Below, one piece after another: positions 44,210 to 55,962 of a DNA stretch of 64,000 nt; position 1 is the first letter of the stretch, and each line of letters opens with the position of its first letter. The stretch is taken from positions 18,195,360-18,259,359 of the forward strand of contig CM060709.1 in assembly GCA_030686995.1 (NCBI GenBank), read 5' to 3'. The notes under the pieces are model-generated. The model did not search any database, was not told the origin of the DNA, and worked only from the letters and a program-made list of their open reading frames with translations. This DNA is from Artemisia argyi (lineage: Eukaryota; Streptophyta; Magnoliopsida; Asterales; Asteraceae). A program made the position numbers and the translations under genes.

Positions 44210-47200
44210 ATGGAATCTGAAAAATATTTAGAAGGGCAATCTATGCAAAGACCACCACTATTTGAAAGTGATTGATTTTTATATTGGAAAAATAGATTCG
44301 AAACGTATGTGAAATCAAAAGATCTTGATCTTTGGCATATTATTACCTTTGGTGATTTTCCCCCTATTCAATATAATGTTAAAACTAAAATGAATGAAAT
44401 TGTATCTTTCGAAGAACAAAATGATGATTTGAAAAAGAAATTAGCAAAAAATAATGAGGCTAAAATGGTTATTTATAATGCGTTACCACGCAAAGAGTAT
44501 GAAAGAATTTTTATGTGTAAAACCGCCAAAGAAATTTGGGATTCTTTACTAATCACTCACCAAGGTAATAGTCAAGTCAAAAATAATAAAATAGTTCTTC
44601 TTGTACAACGATATGAACAATTTACGATTCCGGAAGAGGAATCAATTGATAATGCTTTTGCTAAGTTTAACACTATTATCACAAGTTTAAAAGCACTTGA
44701 TGAGACATTTTCTAGTAAAAATTGTGTTAGGAAATTTCTTAGGGCATTGCATCCAAAATGGCGAGCTAAGGTCACGGCAATTGAAGAATCAAAGAACTTG
44801 ATGACGTTATCACTAGATGAACTAATTGGCAACTTGAAGGTTCATGAAGAAATCATAAGAAGAGATTCGGAAACGGTCAAAGTCAAGAAAGAACAAACCA
44901 AATCCATTGCTCTAAAAGCCAAAAAGGAACCTAGTGATGATGATGATTCAAGTGACGAAAGTGAAGAAGAAGAATATGCAATGGCCGTAAGAGAATTCAA
45001 GAAATTCTTCAAGAGACGAGGAAGATTCACTAGATCATCACGAGACGAAAGAAAAGCGTTCCAAAGAAATAGAAGTGAAAACTACGGGAAAAGAAAGTGC
45101 TTTAGATGTGGAAGTCCAAGTCATCTCATTGGCGAATGCCTAAAGCCACCAGGTTATGAAAATCAAGGTGCTTTTGTTAGTGGAACATGGAGTGATAGTG
45201 ACAAAGAAGAAGTTGAAAAGCCAAGAGACGAAAAGTGTTTTATGGCAAAAGAAACCGACGAAATATGTTTAGGAATTGACTTGGAACCTGACGAATGGAT
45301 CAAAGATAGCGGATGTTCGAGGCACATGATTGGGAACCGCAAACTATTCTCTACATACAAGGCATACAATGGAGGTAACGTTATTTTCGGTAGTGACTTA
45401 CGTGGAAAAATCATTGGCAAAGGTACGATTTCTCAAGACTCACTTACTATTGAAAATGTAGAGCATGTAGATAAATTAACATATAACTTGCTTAGTGTAG
45501 GACAAATATGTGATAATAAATGTAGAGTCACATTTACCGAAGAGGATAGCGAAATAGTTAAGAATGGAAAAATTATAGGTAGAGGAATTAGGAAAGGTGG
45601 CATATATGTTATGAAACTAGGAAACAAACCTGAGGATAGGATATGCCTAACGACCCTAGATGAAAACTCTACATTGTGGCATAGGAGATTAGGACATGCT
45701 AACATGCAACAAATGCAATCTTTGGCCTCTAAGGAATTAGTTAGAAATTTGCCTAATCTAAAATATGACAAGCATTTTTGTGATGCATGTAAAATTGGAA
45801 AACAAGCTCATGCTAGTCACAAAGCTAAGAATATAGTATCCACTACTAGGTGCCTAGAATTGTTACATATGGATCTTTTCGGTCCATCAGCTGTGCGGAG
45901 CTATGGAGGAAACAAATATACCTTAGTAATAGTAGATGACTACTCACGATACACGTGGACTAGGTTTTTAAGTGACAAAACCCAAGCCTTTGAAAAATTC
46001 GAAATATTTAGTAAAATGATTCAATATAAATTAGGATGCTCAATAGTTGCCATTAGGACGGACCATGGTAGGGAATTTGATAACGAAGTACAATTCGGAA
46101 AATATTGTATGTTAAATGGAATATCTCATAATTTCTCCGCTCCTCGTACTCCTCAATCAAATGGCGTAGTAGAAAGAAAAAATAGGTCACTACAAGAAAT
46201 GAGTAGAACTATGTTAAATGAACAATCCATCCCACAAAAATTTTGGTGTCACGCCGTAGATACATCTACTTATATTTTAAATAGGGTATTAATTAGGAGA
46301 ATTCTAGGAAAAACTCCTTATGAGTTATTAAGAGGTAGAAAACCAAACTTAAGCTACTTTAGGGTATTTGTAAGTAAATGTTATATTCTAAACACTAAGA
46401 ATTACCTCACTAAGTTTGATCCAAAATCATATGAAGGAATATTTTTAGGATACTCACAAAATAGCAAAGCATATATAATACTTAACAAACACTCCATGAA
46501 AGTAGAGGAATCACTAAATGTAACATTTGATGAAACACCACCTCCTCCTAAAACATTAACTTTAGAAGATGATGACTTAGTCGAAGATGAAGCTATTGAG
46601 GTTAGTAAAACGAAATCCATAGGAAATGATAATGAAGACATTCACTTAGAAAATAACGAAACTGTTAATATTAAAGAATCTAGATCACATCCATTAAATA
46701 ATATAATAGGACATCTTAATCAAAGAACCCTTAGGTCACAAGCCCAAGATAAAAACAATTTCCTTTGTTTCCTCTCAGCAATAGAACCTAAGAATATTAA
46801 CGAGGCTTTAAAAGATGAAAGTTGGGTTATAGCTATGCAAGAAGAATTAAATCAATTTAAGGCAAATGATGTTTGGGAATTAGTCCCAAATCCAAAGAAT
46901 ATGACCATCATAGGAACCAAATGGGTATATAGGAATAAGTTAGATGAGAATGGAATAGTTATTAGGAATAAAGCTAGGTTAGTTGTCCAAGGTTATAATC
47001 AACAAGAAGGAATTGATTATGACGAAACTTATGCCCATGTAGCTAGACTAGAATCGATTAGGATATTACTTGCCTATGCTTGCGCCCTAGATTTTAAGTT
47101 ATTCCAAATGGACGTGAAAAGTGCATTCCTTAACGGTTTTATCAATGAGGAGGTATATGTGGCACAACCTCCAAGATTCATTGACTTCGCAAAACCTGAT

Positions 47201-48199
47201 TATGTTTATAATTTAAAGAAAGCTTTGTATGGACTCAAACAAGCTCCCAAAGCTTGGTATGATCGATTAAAAGCCTTTCTTATTAAACATGATTTTTCCA
47301 TGGGAATGGTAGATAACACTCTTTTCACTAAAAGGAAAGACCCAAATCTCATCATTGTCCAAATATATGTTGATGACATTATATTTCGATCGACTTGTCA
47401 AGACATGTGTGATGAATTTGCCAAAATCATGCATGATGAGTTTGAGATGAGTATGATGGGTGAACTTAACTTCTTCCTATGTTTACAAATAAAACAATTA
47501 GAAGATGGAATATTTTTTAACCAATCTAAGTACATTAAGGAAATGCTTAAGAAATTTGGCCTAGAAGACTCAAAACCCATAAAAACTCCCACGTCTACGG
47601 AAGTAAAGCTCACAAAGGACGATGAAAGTGAGTCTGTAGATAACACCAAGTATAGAGGAATGATAGGTAGTTTACTATACTTGACGGCAAGTAGACCCGA
47701 TATCATGTTTAGTGTCTGCCTTTGTGCCCGTTTTCAAGAGGATCTCAAAACCTCTCACCTAGAAGCGGTTAAGCGTATCTTCCGATACGTTAAAGAAACC
47801 ATCGTCTATGCGGATTCGGATCATGCGGGAGACTACGTAGATAGAAAGAGCACTAGCGGTATTTGCACGTTTATGGGATGTTGTCTAACATCTTGGTTTT
47901 CGAAGAAGCAAACCGCTCTTGCTATTTCTACCACCGAAGCCGAATATGTAAGCGCCAGAAAGGCATGTCAACAAGCACTATAGATGAAACAAGCTCTCAT
48001 AGACTATGGCATTAGGTTAGAAAATGTCCCCATTATGTGCGATAACAAAGGTGCGATAGATTTAAGTAAAAATCCGGTGCAACACTCTAGGACTAAACAC
48101 ATAGAAATACGCCACCATTTTCTTAGGGATAATGTACAAAAGGAAAAATATCTATAGAAAAGGTTGTATCGGAAGACAACATTGCGGATATATTCACAA
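44210..48199 (+). pseudogene. SIRE-like Copia gag-pol polyprotein
   Basis: The original start is probably ATG 44210 (MESEKYLEGQSMQRPPLF). A TGA follows ESD near 44273, and a 1,224-codon frame is then open from 44309 to 47983. Order: gag ([20 protein letters not shown]), knuckle [14 protein letters not shown], protease [11 protein letters not shown] (DSG), integrase with [18 protein letters not shown] and [14 protein letters not shown] with [11 protein letters not shown], and RNase H with [21 protein letters not shown]. An in-frame loss of about 18 residues lies just before TIVYAD. A TAG at 47981 (Trp to stop) precedes the last RNase H motif (TKHIEIRHHFLRD). Homology stops at ADIFT. Confidence 0.92.
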
Positions 48200-49803
48200 T
48201 GATGATGTTGACCTTTCAGTTCCAATGAAAGTAGTGGAAGAGGTGAACACGCGGTTTGAGAATACTCTATACGGTTACTTCCTTGGCCAACGCCTTGCTT
48301 TTCCTGTTGTTGATTACTTTGTTCGCAATGCATGGGCTAAGTTTGGTGTGCAAAAGGTTATGATGAATGCTAAGGGGTTCTTCTTCTTTAAGTTCAACTC
48401 GAAGAAAGGTGTTGATGATGTGCTTGATAACGGTCCTTGGTTGATCAAAAATGTTCCTATTATCCTTAAACCATGGACTTTGAACACAAACCTCCTTAAA
48501 GAAGATTTGACTAAAGTCCCAGTGTGGGTTAAATTCCATGAGGTTCCCCTTGCTATGTTTTCTGATGATGGCCTCAGTCTTCTGGCCACACTGATTGGCA
48601 CGCCCAAAAGCTTAGATGCTTTTACAAGCCAGATGTGCAAGGAATCGTGGGGCTGTAGTAGTTTTGCTAGATGCATGATAGAAGTGAAGTCGGATGAGGT
48701 GCTTCGGGATAGCCTCATTGTTGAGATACCATTACTTGATGGATCGGGTTCGACTATTGAGAAGATACGGGTTGAATACGAGTGGCAACCACCCCGTTGT
48801 GACAAGTGTAAGATATTTGGTCATACCCTGACTGATTGTCCTACAGTTGTTATACCTCCTGTTCAGCCTACTAAGCCTGTTACTGATAGTTTCAAGACTG
48901 TCAATCACAAGAAGAAGGGTAAGCATGGAGGTTCTACAAATCCGGGTCAAGGGGGTTTACTAAACCTGTTGTGGGTAAGAAGTTTCAGTATCAACCCAAA
49001 AAGATTCCTCTTGAGCCTGAGAAAGATGGTGGCACTAAGAAGAAGACTTCTGATGTGGCTAGTTCTAGTGGTACTAAGATTTCTACATCTAACAAATTTG
49101 ATGCTCTTAATATGGATGATACGGATACATTTGGTATTCCTACTTATGACACCAACAAGGATGTGGATGATGGCCGTACAATGGAAGTTAATGAGGATGA
49201 GTTGGTTAAGACTGGTACTACATCACAAGAACCGCTTGTGAGTGATTCAATGGGAACTAAGGATATTGGTTCTACTCCTATAGTTGATAAAATTAGTAAG
49301 CTTGAAAAGCTACTTATCAATGGGAAAGCTACCCTTGTGGATAATGAAGGTCATCGTATTCCGTCCGCTTCTGTCACTAAGAGGGTTAACCCATTTTCCA
49401 AGGTGGGTGAGGTTGAGGTTTCTGATAGTGAGGAGGAGGAGGTTCTTAACACGTTCGACGAATCAGCAAATCTTTTTGGTAGAGGTCATGAACGTGAAGA
49501 GGAACTTGACGACTATGATGATTACTCGAAGCAAATTTACGATCTTCCAGGGGAATTGGATGCTCTTAATGCCATTTATGGCTTTAATCTCCAAGGTCGT
49601 AGGAAGTAGTTTATATGTTTGTCCGAGTCGTTCAATATTATGTGGTAGTGGTTTTATTTTCTTGTCTAGAAAATAGGAAGTATCTTGTTATGTAAGCTTT
49701 TCGCCTATGTAACGGGCTGAGATATGGGATTCACTCATATCCGTTGTACTTAAATGTTTTTTGGAGTAATATATTTATCGGGTCGTTGACCTTTTACCCA
49801 AAA
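48200..49803 (+). mobile_element. LINE ORF1 fragment and 3' end fused into the SIRE-like element
   Basis: From 48200 the sequence encodes a plant LINE ORF1-type protein: DUF4283 (LYGYFLGQRLAFPVVDYFVR, FFFFKFNSKKGVDDVLDNGPW, VPVWVKFHEVPLAMFSDDGL) and the zinc knuckle CDKCKIFGHTLTDC. A 1-base indel in a G run near 48950 shifts the frame; the reading continues at 48971-49609 (FQYQPKKIPLEPEKDGG to YGFNLQGRRK). No ORF2 follows. Instead there is about 190 bp of 3' UTR ending in six A at about 49800, directly abutting the LTR. The ORF1 N-terminus is missing. Confidence 0.82.
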
Positions 49804-50957
49804 AACAAAGGGTTTATTACATTTCATGATCAAAGGAAATTTCTCTAATCACTAGAATCTTTATAAAATGCATTAAACATCTTATATCTTTTACAAAATT
49901 ACTTTTGGAATTAAAAGAATATGTTTAATTCATTATAAATATATGATTTCAAATTTCCAACTAAAAATGGAAAATTTTATCCAGAAAAATATTCCCCACT
50001 AAAAGACAATAAAAACCAACGTTCTGAAGGTGCGGCCCCCTTAATTCCTTAGGCGGCCCCCTTAATCATTAAGGGGACCGGCCATTAATTAAGGGGACCG
50101 GCCACGCTCCAGAACAATATTTTTCTCCCCTATAAATACTGGTTCATCCCTCAGAATTTTCTCACCTTTTGCACTTCTAAACTTTCTGATCTAGATCCAT
50201 ATTTCTATTCTCTTATCCTTTGATCATAAGTGTATAATTATTTATTTCAAAGTGATCCAAACTTCATCCTCTCAAGTGCAAGAGAAGAATACTTCTATCC
50301 CCCAAGACAAGAAGTATTACAACTTGTTGTGATCTCCACATCCAAGTTGTTGGTGCATCATCAAAGATCATTTACATTATTCTTTGTGAAGATTGTTGTG
50401 AATATTTTATTGTAGATAGTTGTGCTAGATATATAGATTGTGTGATTAGTTAGTAGCTTGGTGTGAAGAAGAAAAGTTAGGAACTAGATTGGTGTGAAGA
50501 AGATAGGTGTGGAGTAGTTAGTTGTGAAGTAGATTGATTTAAAGAAGTTGTGTAGAAGTTGTGACTTGGGTGTGAAGAAGTTGTGGTGTGAAAATTGGTG
50601 TGTAAATTGGTGTGTAAATTGGTGTGTACGGTTTTCTCCGCCATAAGGGAGCTTGTTGATATAGTGAAGAAAACTCTCGAGTTAGGTGCTCGGAGAGTGG
50701 AGTAGGGCAAGGAAGGTGTCCTTGTAGCCGAACCACTATAAATCTCTTGTCTCGCGGTTCGATCTTTCCATCTCTTACTTATTTCATTACTTATCATTGT
50801 TATATATTGTGTATTAATAGTTGTTTATATTGTACAAGACTTGAGATCACATATTATCGAATCTAAGTTTTTTAAAAGCTAAGAAAACACTAAAACTATC
50901 TTTTATAACGAATTAAAAAGACGTAAAACTATTCAACCCCCCTTCTAGTTTTCCACA
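49803..50957 (+). repeat. Truncated right LTR of the SIRE-like element
   Basis: Matches 43019-44141 of the left LTR. The first about 160 bp is missing at the LINE junction. It has a 22-bp duplication at 50033-50056 and one extra 12-bp GGTGTGTAAATT unit near 50610. Confidence 0.92.
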
Positions 50958-52447
50958 GAGTAAGTGCCAAAGAATTATCATCACCTCTTTTAACCCCGTA
51001 TATATCTTAGTTAGTGTATATTAAACACAAAAGTGGCAATAGCCTGCTCGCTAAAGGGACAGTTCTCCAAATTTAGCTTTCTTAATTTCGGGCACCCTTT
51101 CGATAACTCTAGAAGTCCTGCGTCAGACTCTCCTGTACAACTAAGAAAGAGATATCTCAGATTATGACCATACTTCCCAATGTAACCCAAACCCACATCC
51201 GTCAATCCTCCATCATAAAGGCTGAGAGCTAGCCTTTTGTGTTTGATGCAACCCATTAGCATAGCTCGGATCCCATTGTCTAACGGTAAAATTGTTACCC
51301 GCCATTTCTCAATCAACTTGATACGGATATTACGCAGATTCTTTAAATTGGATCCTATACACTCGATAGCTTCATTTGAAATATCTGAGAGTTTAACATC
51401 TAAATACTCCAAATTGGTACATCCTTTAACCAGAGCAATAAGTCCCATGTGAGTGACAGGGTCAAGATGGGTAAATTTGCGTAGTTTCTTGCAAACCTGA
51501 CCAATAACTCGCAATCCCCTGTCTCTACATGCATCATCTGTACATAGGACTTCCAAGTTGGGACAACTTTCAATCAAGAAACACTGGCAATATGCATCTC
51601 CTTTGCATATAAGATTCAACTCCCGCAGTTGATTTGCATAAGGGAGTAAAAACGAAAATTCAGTTTCAGGCAAGTCCTCAATACATACACAACGAATTGT
51701 TGCGGGGAATTCGAAACTACTATAGTCCCCATCTTCAACAAAAATAGCGCCATGAAAATCTTCTAAGTTAATAGCATGGCTAAAGGCATCTCCTAAATCA
51801 CTTAAATACAATCGATAAAACTTCAAAGATACTAAAGAATTATTACATTTTTTCGCAATAAGTGTAAAATCGTTCACATCATTGATATCAAAATCAAAAT
51901 GTAACGATTCAATAACCTTGTTATGTAAAGCCAATTCATGTAACCACTGCCCGTCTTTCTCATCTTCAATAAAATTACCATCCAAACACAGCGTCCTCAA
52001 ATCATTACAATACTTTGAGACGTGCATTAACCCATTTGTAGAAAACCCATCACACTCACAAATCTTTAAACTCCGTAAATCTTTACCTCGGGTTTTAGCC
52101 AACAGCTTGAGATCAGAATCACTAACAAACATACCACGGATATGAAGCACTTTCAAACACTTAAACTTAACAGATATTTCTTCTATCCATGGGGTGATGT
52201 CAATGTCCGATATTTGAGGAAAATTCCACTAAGGAAGTCCCTTGAGTGTTAAGGACTCGATATTAGGGAATCTCTTACTTACACGAGACGGGTTTGGGGC
52301 GTAATGGGCGTGGACAGTTACGTGCTTATGAGTTAAGGAATCGAGCTCTTTTAGTTCACGAGAAACTAAAGAGATAGAGTTAAGGTCATCGCCATCGTGT
52401 ATATAAGGTATAACATAGTCTAGCACAGTCTCCATTGATCCTTTCAT
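50958..52447 (-). pseudogene. COI1-like F-box/LRR protein, copy 3 (main part)
   Basis: Starts ATG 52447 (MKGSMETVLDYVIPYIHDG) and reads collinear with copies 1 and 2. A TAG near 52227 follows LTLKGLP (then WNFPQISDIDITPWIEE in the same frame). A second stop (TAA for Ser) lies near 51008 after FVFNIH. The last residues lie 14.4 kb away at 36480-36547. It has its own substitutions (for example CPFSEQAIATFV) and shorter LRRs at several places, so it is the most diverged copy. Non-functional. Confidence 0.9.
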
Positions 52448-52462
52448 CTCATTTTCTTTCAT

Positions 52463-53622
52463 TTTCAGCTGTTAGGGTTTCAGATTATCAGCAATAATAA
52501 GTTCAAATTATAAAAAATTGCAATTGGATTTTGCAAGTGAATTGATACTTGATCAAACAACACCTTAAAGCAAAGAAATTTGGGTATTTTGTTTTTATTA
52601 ATAAAATGGCATGAGAAATGAGTTTGGGGGAAATTGAAGACTTACAGTAGATGAGGGAGATCTGTAATCATGATACACAATCGAAGAGAACACCAACCTT
52701 AATTTCTTTCATTTCTTTAGTGTTTTAGAAAAGGGTTTTTTCTTCCTGTCTTGTGTTTGGTTATTTAGAGACAAACAAGGGTTATGGCCGAATTTTGTCA
52801 AATAGTATATGTACTTCAATGTTTTTTTGAAATGCATTTTTTAATCGATCCGGTCGAATCATCAGGCATCAGTTTAACGGTTCTGGTTCAATCATCGGAT
52901 CAACTTGGGTTTTTATTAGGAAAAAAAAACAAACAAACTTGGTCGGGTTTTGAGAACCGGGTTGACCCGAGTTACTTAAAACCTGGCAGGTCTAACCGGG
53001 TTTCGAGAATTAACTTGTTTCATTTTAAAAAAACATGAAAAAACCAAGCCTTGTCATGCCGAGAACCTGGTTGACCCGGGTCACTTAAAACCCGGCGAGT
53101 CTAACTGGTTCAACCGTTTTTATGACCTGATTTAATATGACTCATTTTTTATGCCGGAAACGGTTCAACCGATTAACCTGGCCGGGTCGAACCGGGTTTC
53201 AAAACATTGGTAGTAATAGATTTTTCCTTTTACATTTTCGCTCTTCTAATAATGCATACAACTTTCGTTGCCTTTCCACAATAAAGCGGCAAGCTCCACC
53301 ATTGATTATAAACTCGTTAAAAACCGGCTGAACTAAGATCGACCAAGTGACCCATATCGGTCCAGTCCTTGGTTTAGGTTTTTTCTAATTCCCGGTCTTC
53401 GATTTGATTCAATATAAAGTTCATGCTTGAGACAAGATTCAATCGTAGCAGGTTGAAGAACCATAAATAGGTAAAAGTATGCTCCACACGTTAAACAATA
53501 TCTAAAGTTTGTTGCATATATATGCATTGAATAAATGGTAAAAACATCTCATTTATATGTTCCATTATCTTTTTCGAAGTTACCTTAAATTTTTGTTTCC
53601 GTTAATCGACCAATGTTTGTAG
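52463..53622. other. Upstream flank of F-box copy 3 with CCGGGT-rich dispersed repeat
   Basis: 52463-52780 has no gene. Positions about 52845-53215 contain repeated AACCGGGTT, GGTTGACCCGGG and GGTTCAACCG phrases, ending TTTCAAAACATTGG. The same repeat family recurs at 25135-25220 and 58031-58510. Its origin is unknown to me. Confidence 0.6.
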
Positions 53623-54792
53623 GCTACGTACTTTTCCACTTACGCCATTATCAGATACCAACCCAAAATATTACAACAATACCCATCCAACTTTATAAGT
53701 TTTGTGTTGATGTCAACAAATTCACGTTTTTTACCTACAAAATTCAAGGCACGTCACAGATGTAAATTCCACATCATTTTTTGTACCTTTTATTTCCACC
53801 TCTTATTTCCACCTCAGCCTGCTAAGACAGATTATGAGTGTTTTTCCCCAAATTGAAATACCTACAACCGTAACACTTTAAACCCCAAATTAAAACACAT
53901 ACAACCCAACCAAAATATATGCAAAACTCATAGAAAAAATTGCCATATTAAGACTCCATGGTAACGATACATATTGCTAACAAACTCAATAACATTAAAC
54001 CTTCACTTTGATCGATAATCACCGAAATATATTACTTAAAATAATCTTACAAAATAATTAAAACTTTGGTTATGATCATAATACAATACATGATATGAAA
54101 CATCTGCGCTTAGACAACATTAAATTCACCACTAGCATGGACTTCTTTAACTCTCTTTTCATATTCATCTTCTTCTTCTGCTCCCCAACCAAAATACCCT
54201 ACTGATCTTGATGATGGGGGAGGGTTTCTTGCCTCTGGCACAATCTTTGTTATTTCGTCCACACTCTGTAGGGAAAATGTCGGGTTGTCTCTTTGATAGT
54301 AATTTGTTTGAGTTGATTCCATGAGCTCTCTTGGTAAATTCTTTAAGAACCTTGGATGATTTTTAATTTCCTTGATCGTAACAACAAAAAACACAAAATT
54401 GAATTGATCAAATGCATTAATAACTTAATTAAAAGACTTACCTTTAAAAAGCCCTATGAAATTAAACGAATTGGGAGATCAATTTTAGATTTAGAAAATT
54501 AGGGTGCATGTATGGGTTTGATATGTGTGTGTGTTTTGTGTTGAAATGTGTGTGTCTGTGTCTTTTAAATGACAGTCAACATCTAAGTCAACATTTAACA
54601 AACGTTTTAAAGTTAAAAAAATAAATAAAAAAGAAAAAAATTCAGGTATTGTTTATTACCGGTGTAGCCGGTTGCCTGTTAAGCCACGTAAGCAAAGGTA
54701 TGATAATAGAAAAAATTTACAAAGTTTGATGGGTATTGTTGTAATATTTTGGGTTGGTATCTGATAATGGCACGAGTGAGAAAGTACGTAGC
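53623..54792. mobile_element. Pack-MULE-like element carrying a SnRK2 exon
   Basis: Terminal inverted repeats of about 81 bp: left 53623-53703 and right 54712-54792. Both start GCTACGTACTTT and share CCATTATCAGATACCAACCC and AAAATATTACAACAATACCC. I cannot find a matching 9-bp target duplication (left TGTTTGTAG, right TATTACATG), so the assignment to Mutator rests on the TIRs and gene capture only. No transposase. It carries the kinase fragment at 54110-54379. Confidence 0.72.
54110..54379 (-). pseudogene. SnRK2 protein kinase last-exon fragment
   Basis: SnRK2 kinases are ABA and osmotic-stress kinases. This frame is the C-terminal end of the kinase and domain I: TIKEIKNHPRFLKNLPREL, NPTFSLQSVDEITKIVPEA, NPPPSSRSVGYFGWG, then EEEDEYEKRVKEVHASGEF, typical of the SnRK2 tail. 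The conserved HPWFL reads HPRFL. The acidic stretch is shortened. The catalytic core is absent, so this is a captured exon or relic. It lies inside a TIR element. Confidence 0.88.
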
Positions 54793-55074
54793 TATTACAT
54801 GCCATTAACCCATTTTACAAATGAAAATGAAGTGTTTAAGCAATGACCACCTTGAGAGAAATCAAATGCACGCGTCTACTTCTACGATTTCCAAATGGAA
54901 AGATTTTGTTCAAGATAGGGTCTTATTAGGGGGAAGCATTTGAATATTATAGTGTAACAAAGCCAAAAATTACATTTAATTACACATAGCCCACTATTTT
55001 ATAGATATTGGGAGAATATATTTACTATACTAGATACATTTTGAGTTAAAAATATGTGGATGTCTTCAAGTTCT
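54793..55074. other. Spacer, no gene
   Basis: About 280 bp of AT-rich sequence; I see nothing in it. Confidence 0.4.
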
Positions 55075-55830
55075 TAACACAATGTCACCATTGAGGCATT
55101 GATCATTGCAAGAACAAACACCATCTTTAAAATGATGGAATCTATTCCGATTCCTAGCAAACATTCTAAAAATCTTGGAAATTAACTTTGTAGCCGAATG
55201 ACAATTCTCACAAACACGAATGTTCTTTATGATTCTAATTGGTGTCCCGAGCTTTGAACTAATTAACCCAAAAGCAATAGCTAATTGTTCACTATGTTAG
55301 CTTAATACACCTTCTTTCAATTCATCGTCCATATCATAAAGTACTAGAGATGTATTAGGAACATGACTATAATTATCAAGTAGCCTATTAGTTTCTTCCA
55401 ACATAACATAGATTTTATTGCTTATGGGATGTGATTTATCACTATCAAGAAACTCGCGAACGATGCCATCTACTTCAATTGAAGTACAACCTGGGATTTC
55501 TTTGATCCTTCGTCTTTGAACTTTGTTCTTATTCTTGTAACATCATCCTATTTACCATCGTAGCGTAAAGATTAGATAAAAGGCTATGATCTCCTGAGCT
55601 TTCAAGTTCCAATTCAAGAACTTTTTTAGCAAAATATTCACCCAGTTGAACATTTTAGAAGATTTACAAGCTCCAAGAAGAGAAGCCCAAATCATACCGT
55701 CTAGGTTTACTTCCATGTTAGTAATCATATCCATAGCTTCCTCAAACAAACCAGCTCGGGCTAAAAGAACAATCACACATCCGTAATGTTGTAGCTTGGG
55801 TAAAATCTTGTATTCTTGGATCATTAAGTT
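55075..55830 (-). pseudogene. PPR-DYW protein C-terminal pseudogene
   Basis: Minus-strand reading: LPKLQHYGCVIVLLARAGLFEEAMD and MIWASLLGACKSSKMFNW (PPR and E motif), then IKEIPGCTSIEVDGIVREF, then a DYW domain ([53 protein letters not shown]). The final DYW residues read NDQ instead. At least two frameshifts and a stop before [10 protein letters not shown] break it. It is paralogous to the piece at 33482-33690. Confidence 0.85.
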
Positions 55831-55962
55831 AAAATATTTTGGATCGCAGTTGCCTACCCCTTACCCCTCTCACTTTTTTGTAGACATGGTCACCTTAACC
55901 TTACCTTTAATTAAAATACTCATTTTATACAAATATACCCCACACATACTCATTTTATACAA

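Larger units (their letters stand above)
42859..50957 (+). mobile_element. SIRE-like Copia retrotransposon with LINE sequence fused in, target duplication GAGTA
   Basis: The left LTR is 42859-44141 (1,283 bp, TGTTGACA to TTTTCCACA). The right LTR is 5'-truncated (49803-50957). GAGTA flanks both ends (42854-42858 and 50958-50962). Gag with acidic and basic tracts ([11 protein letters not shown]), the CX2CX4HX4C knuckle and a long LTR fit the SIRE/Maximus group. The 3' end of pol, the polypurine tract and the first 160 bp of the right LTR are replaced by LINE sequence (48200-49803). Confidence 0.92.
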
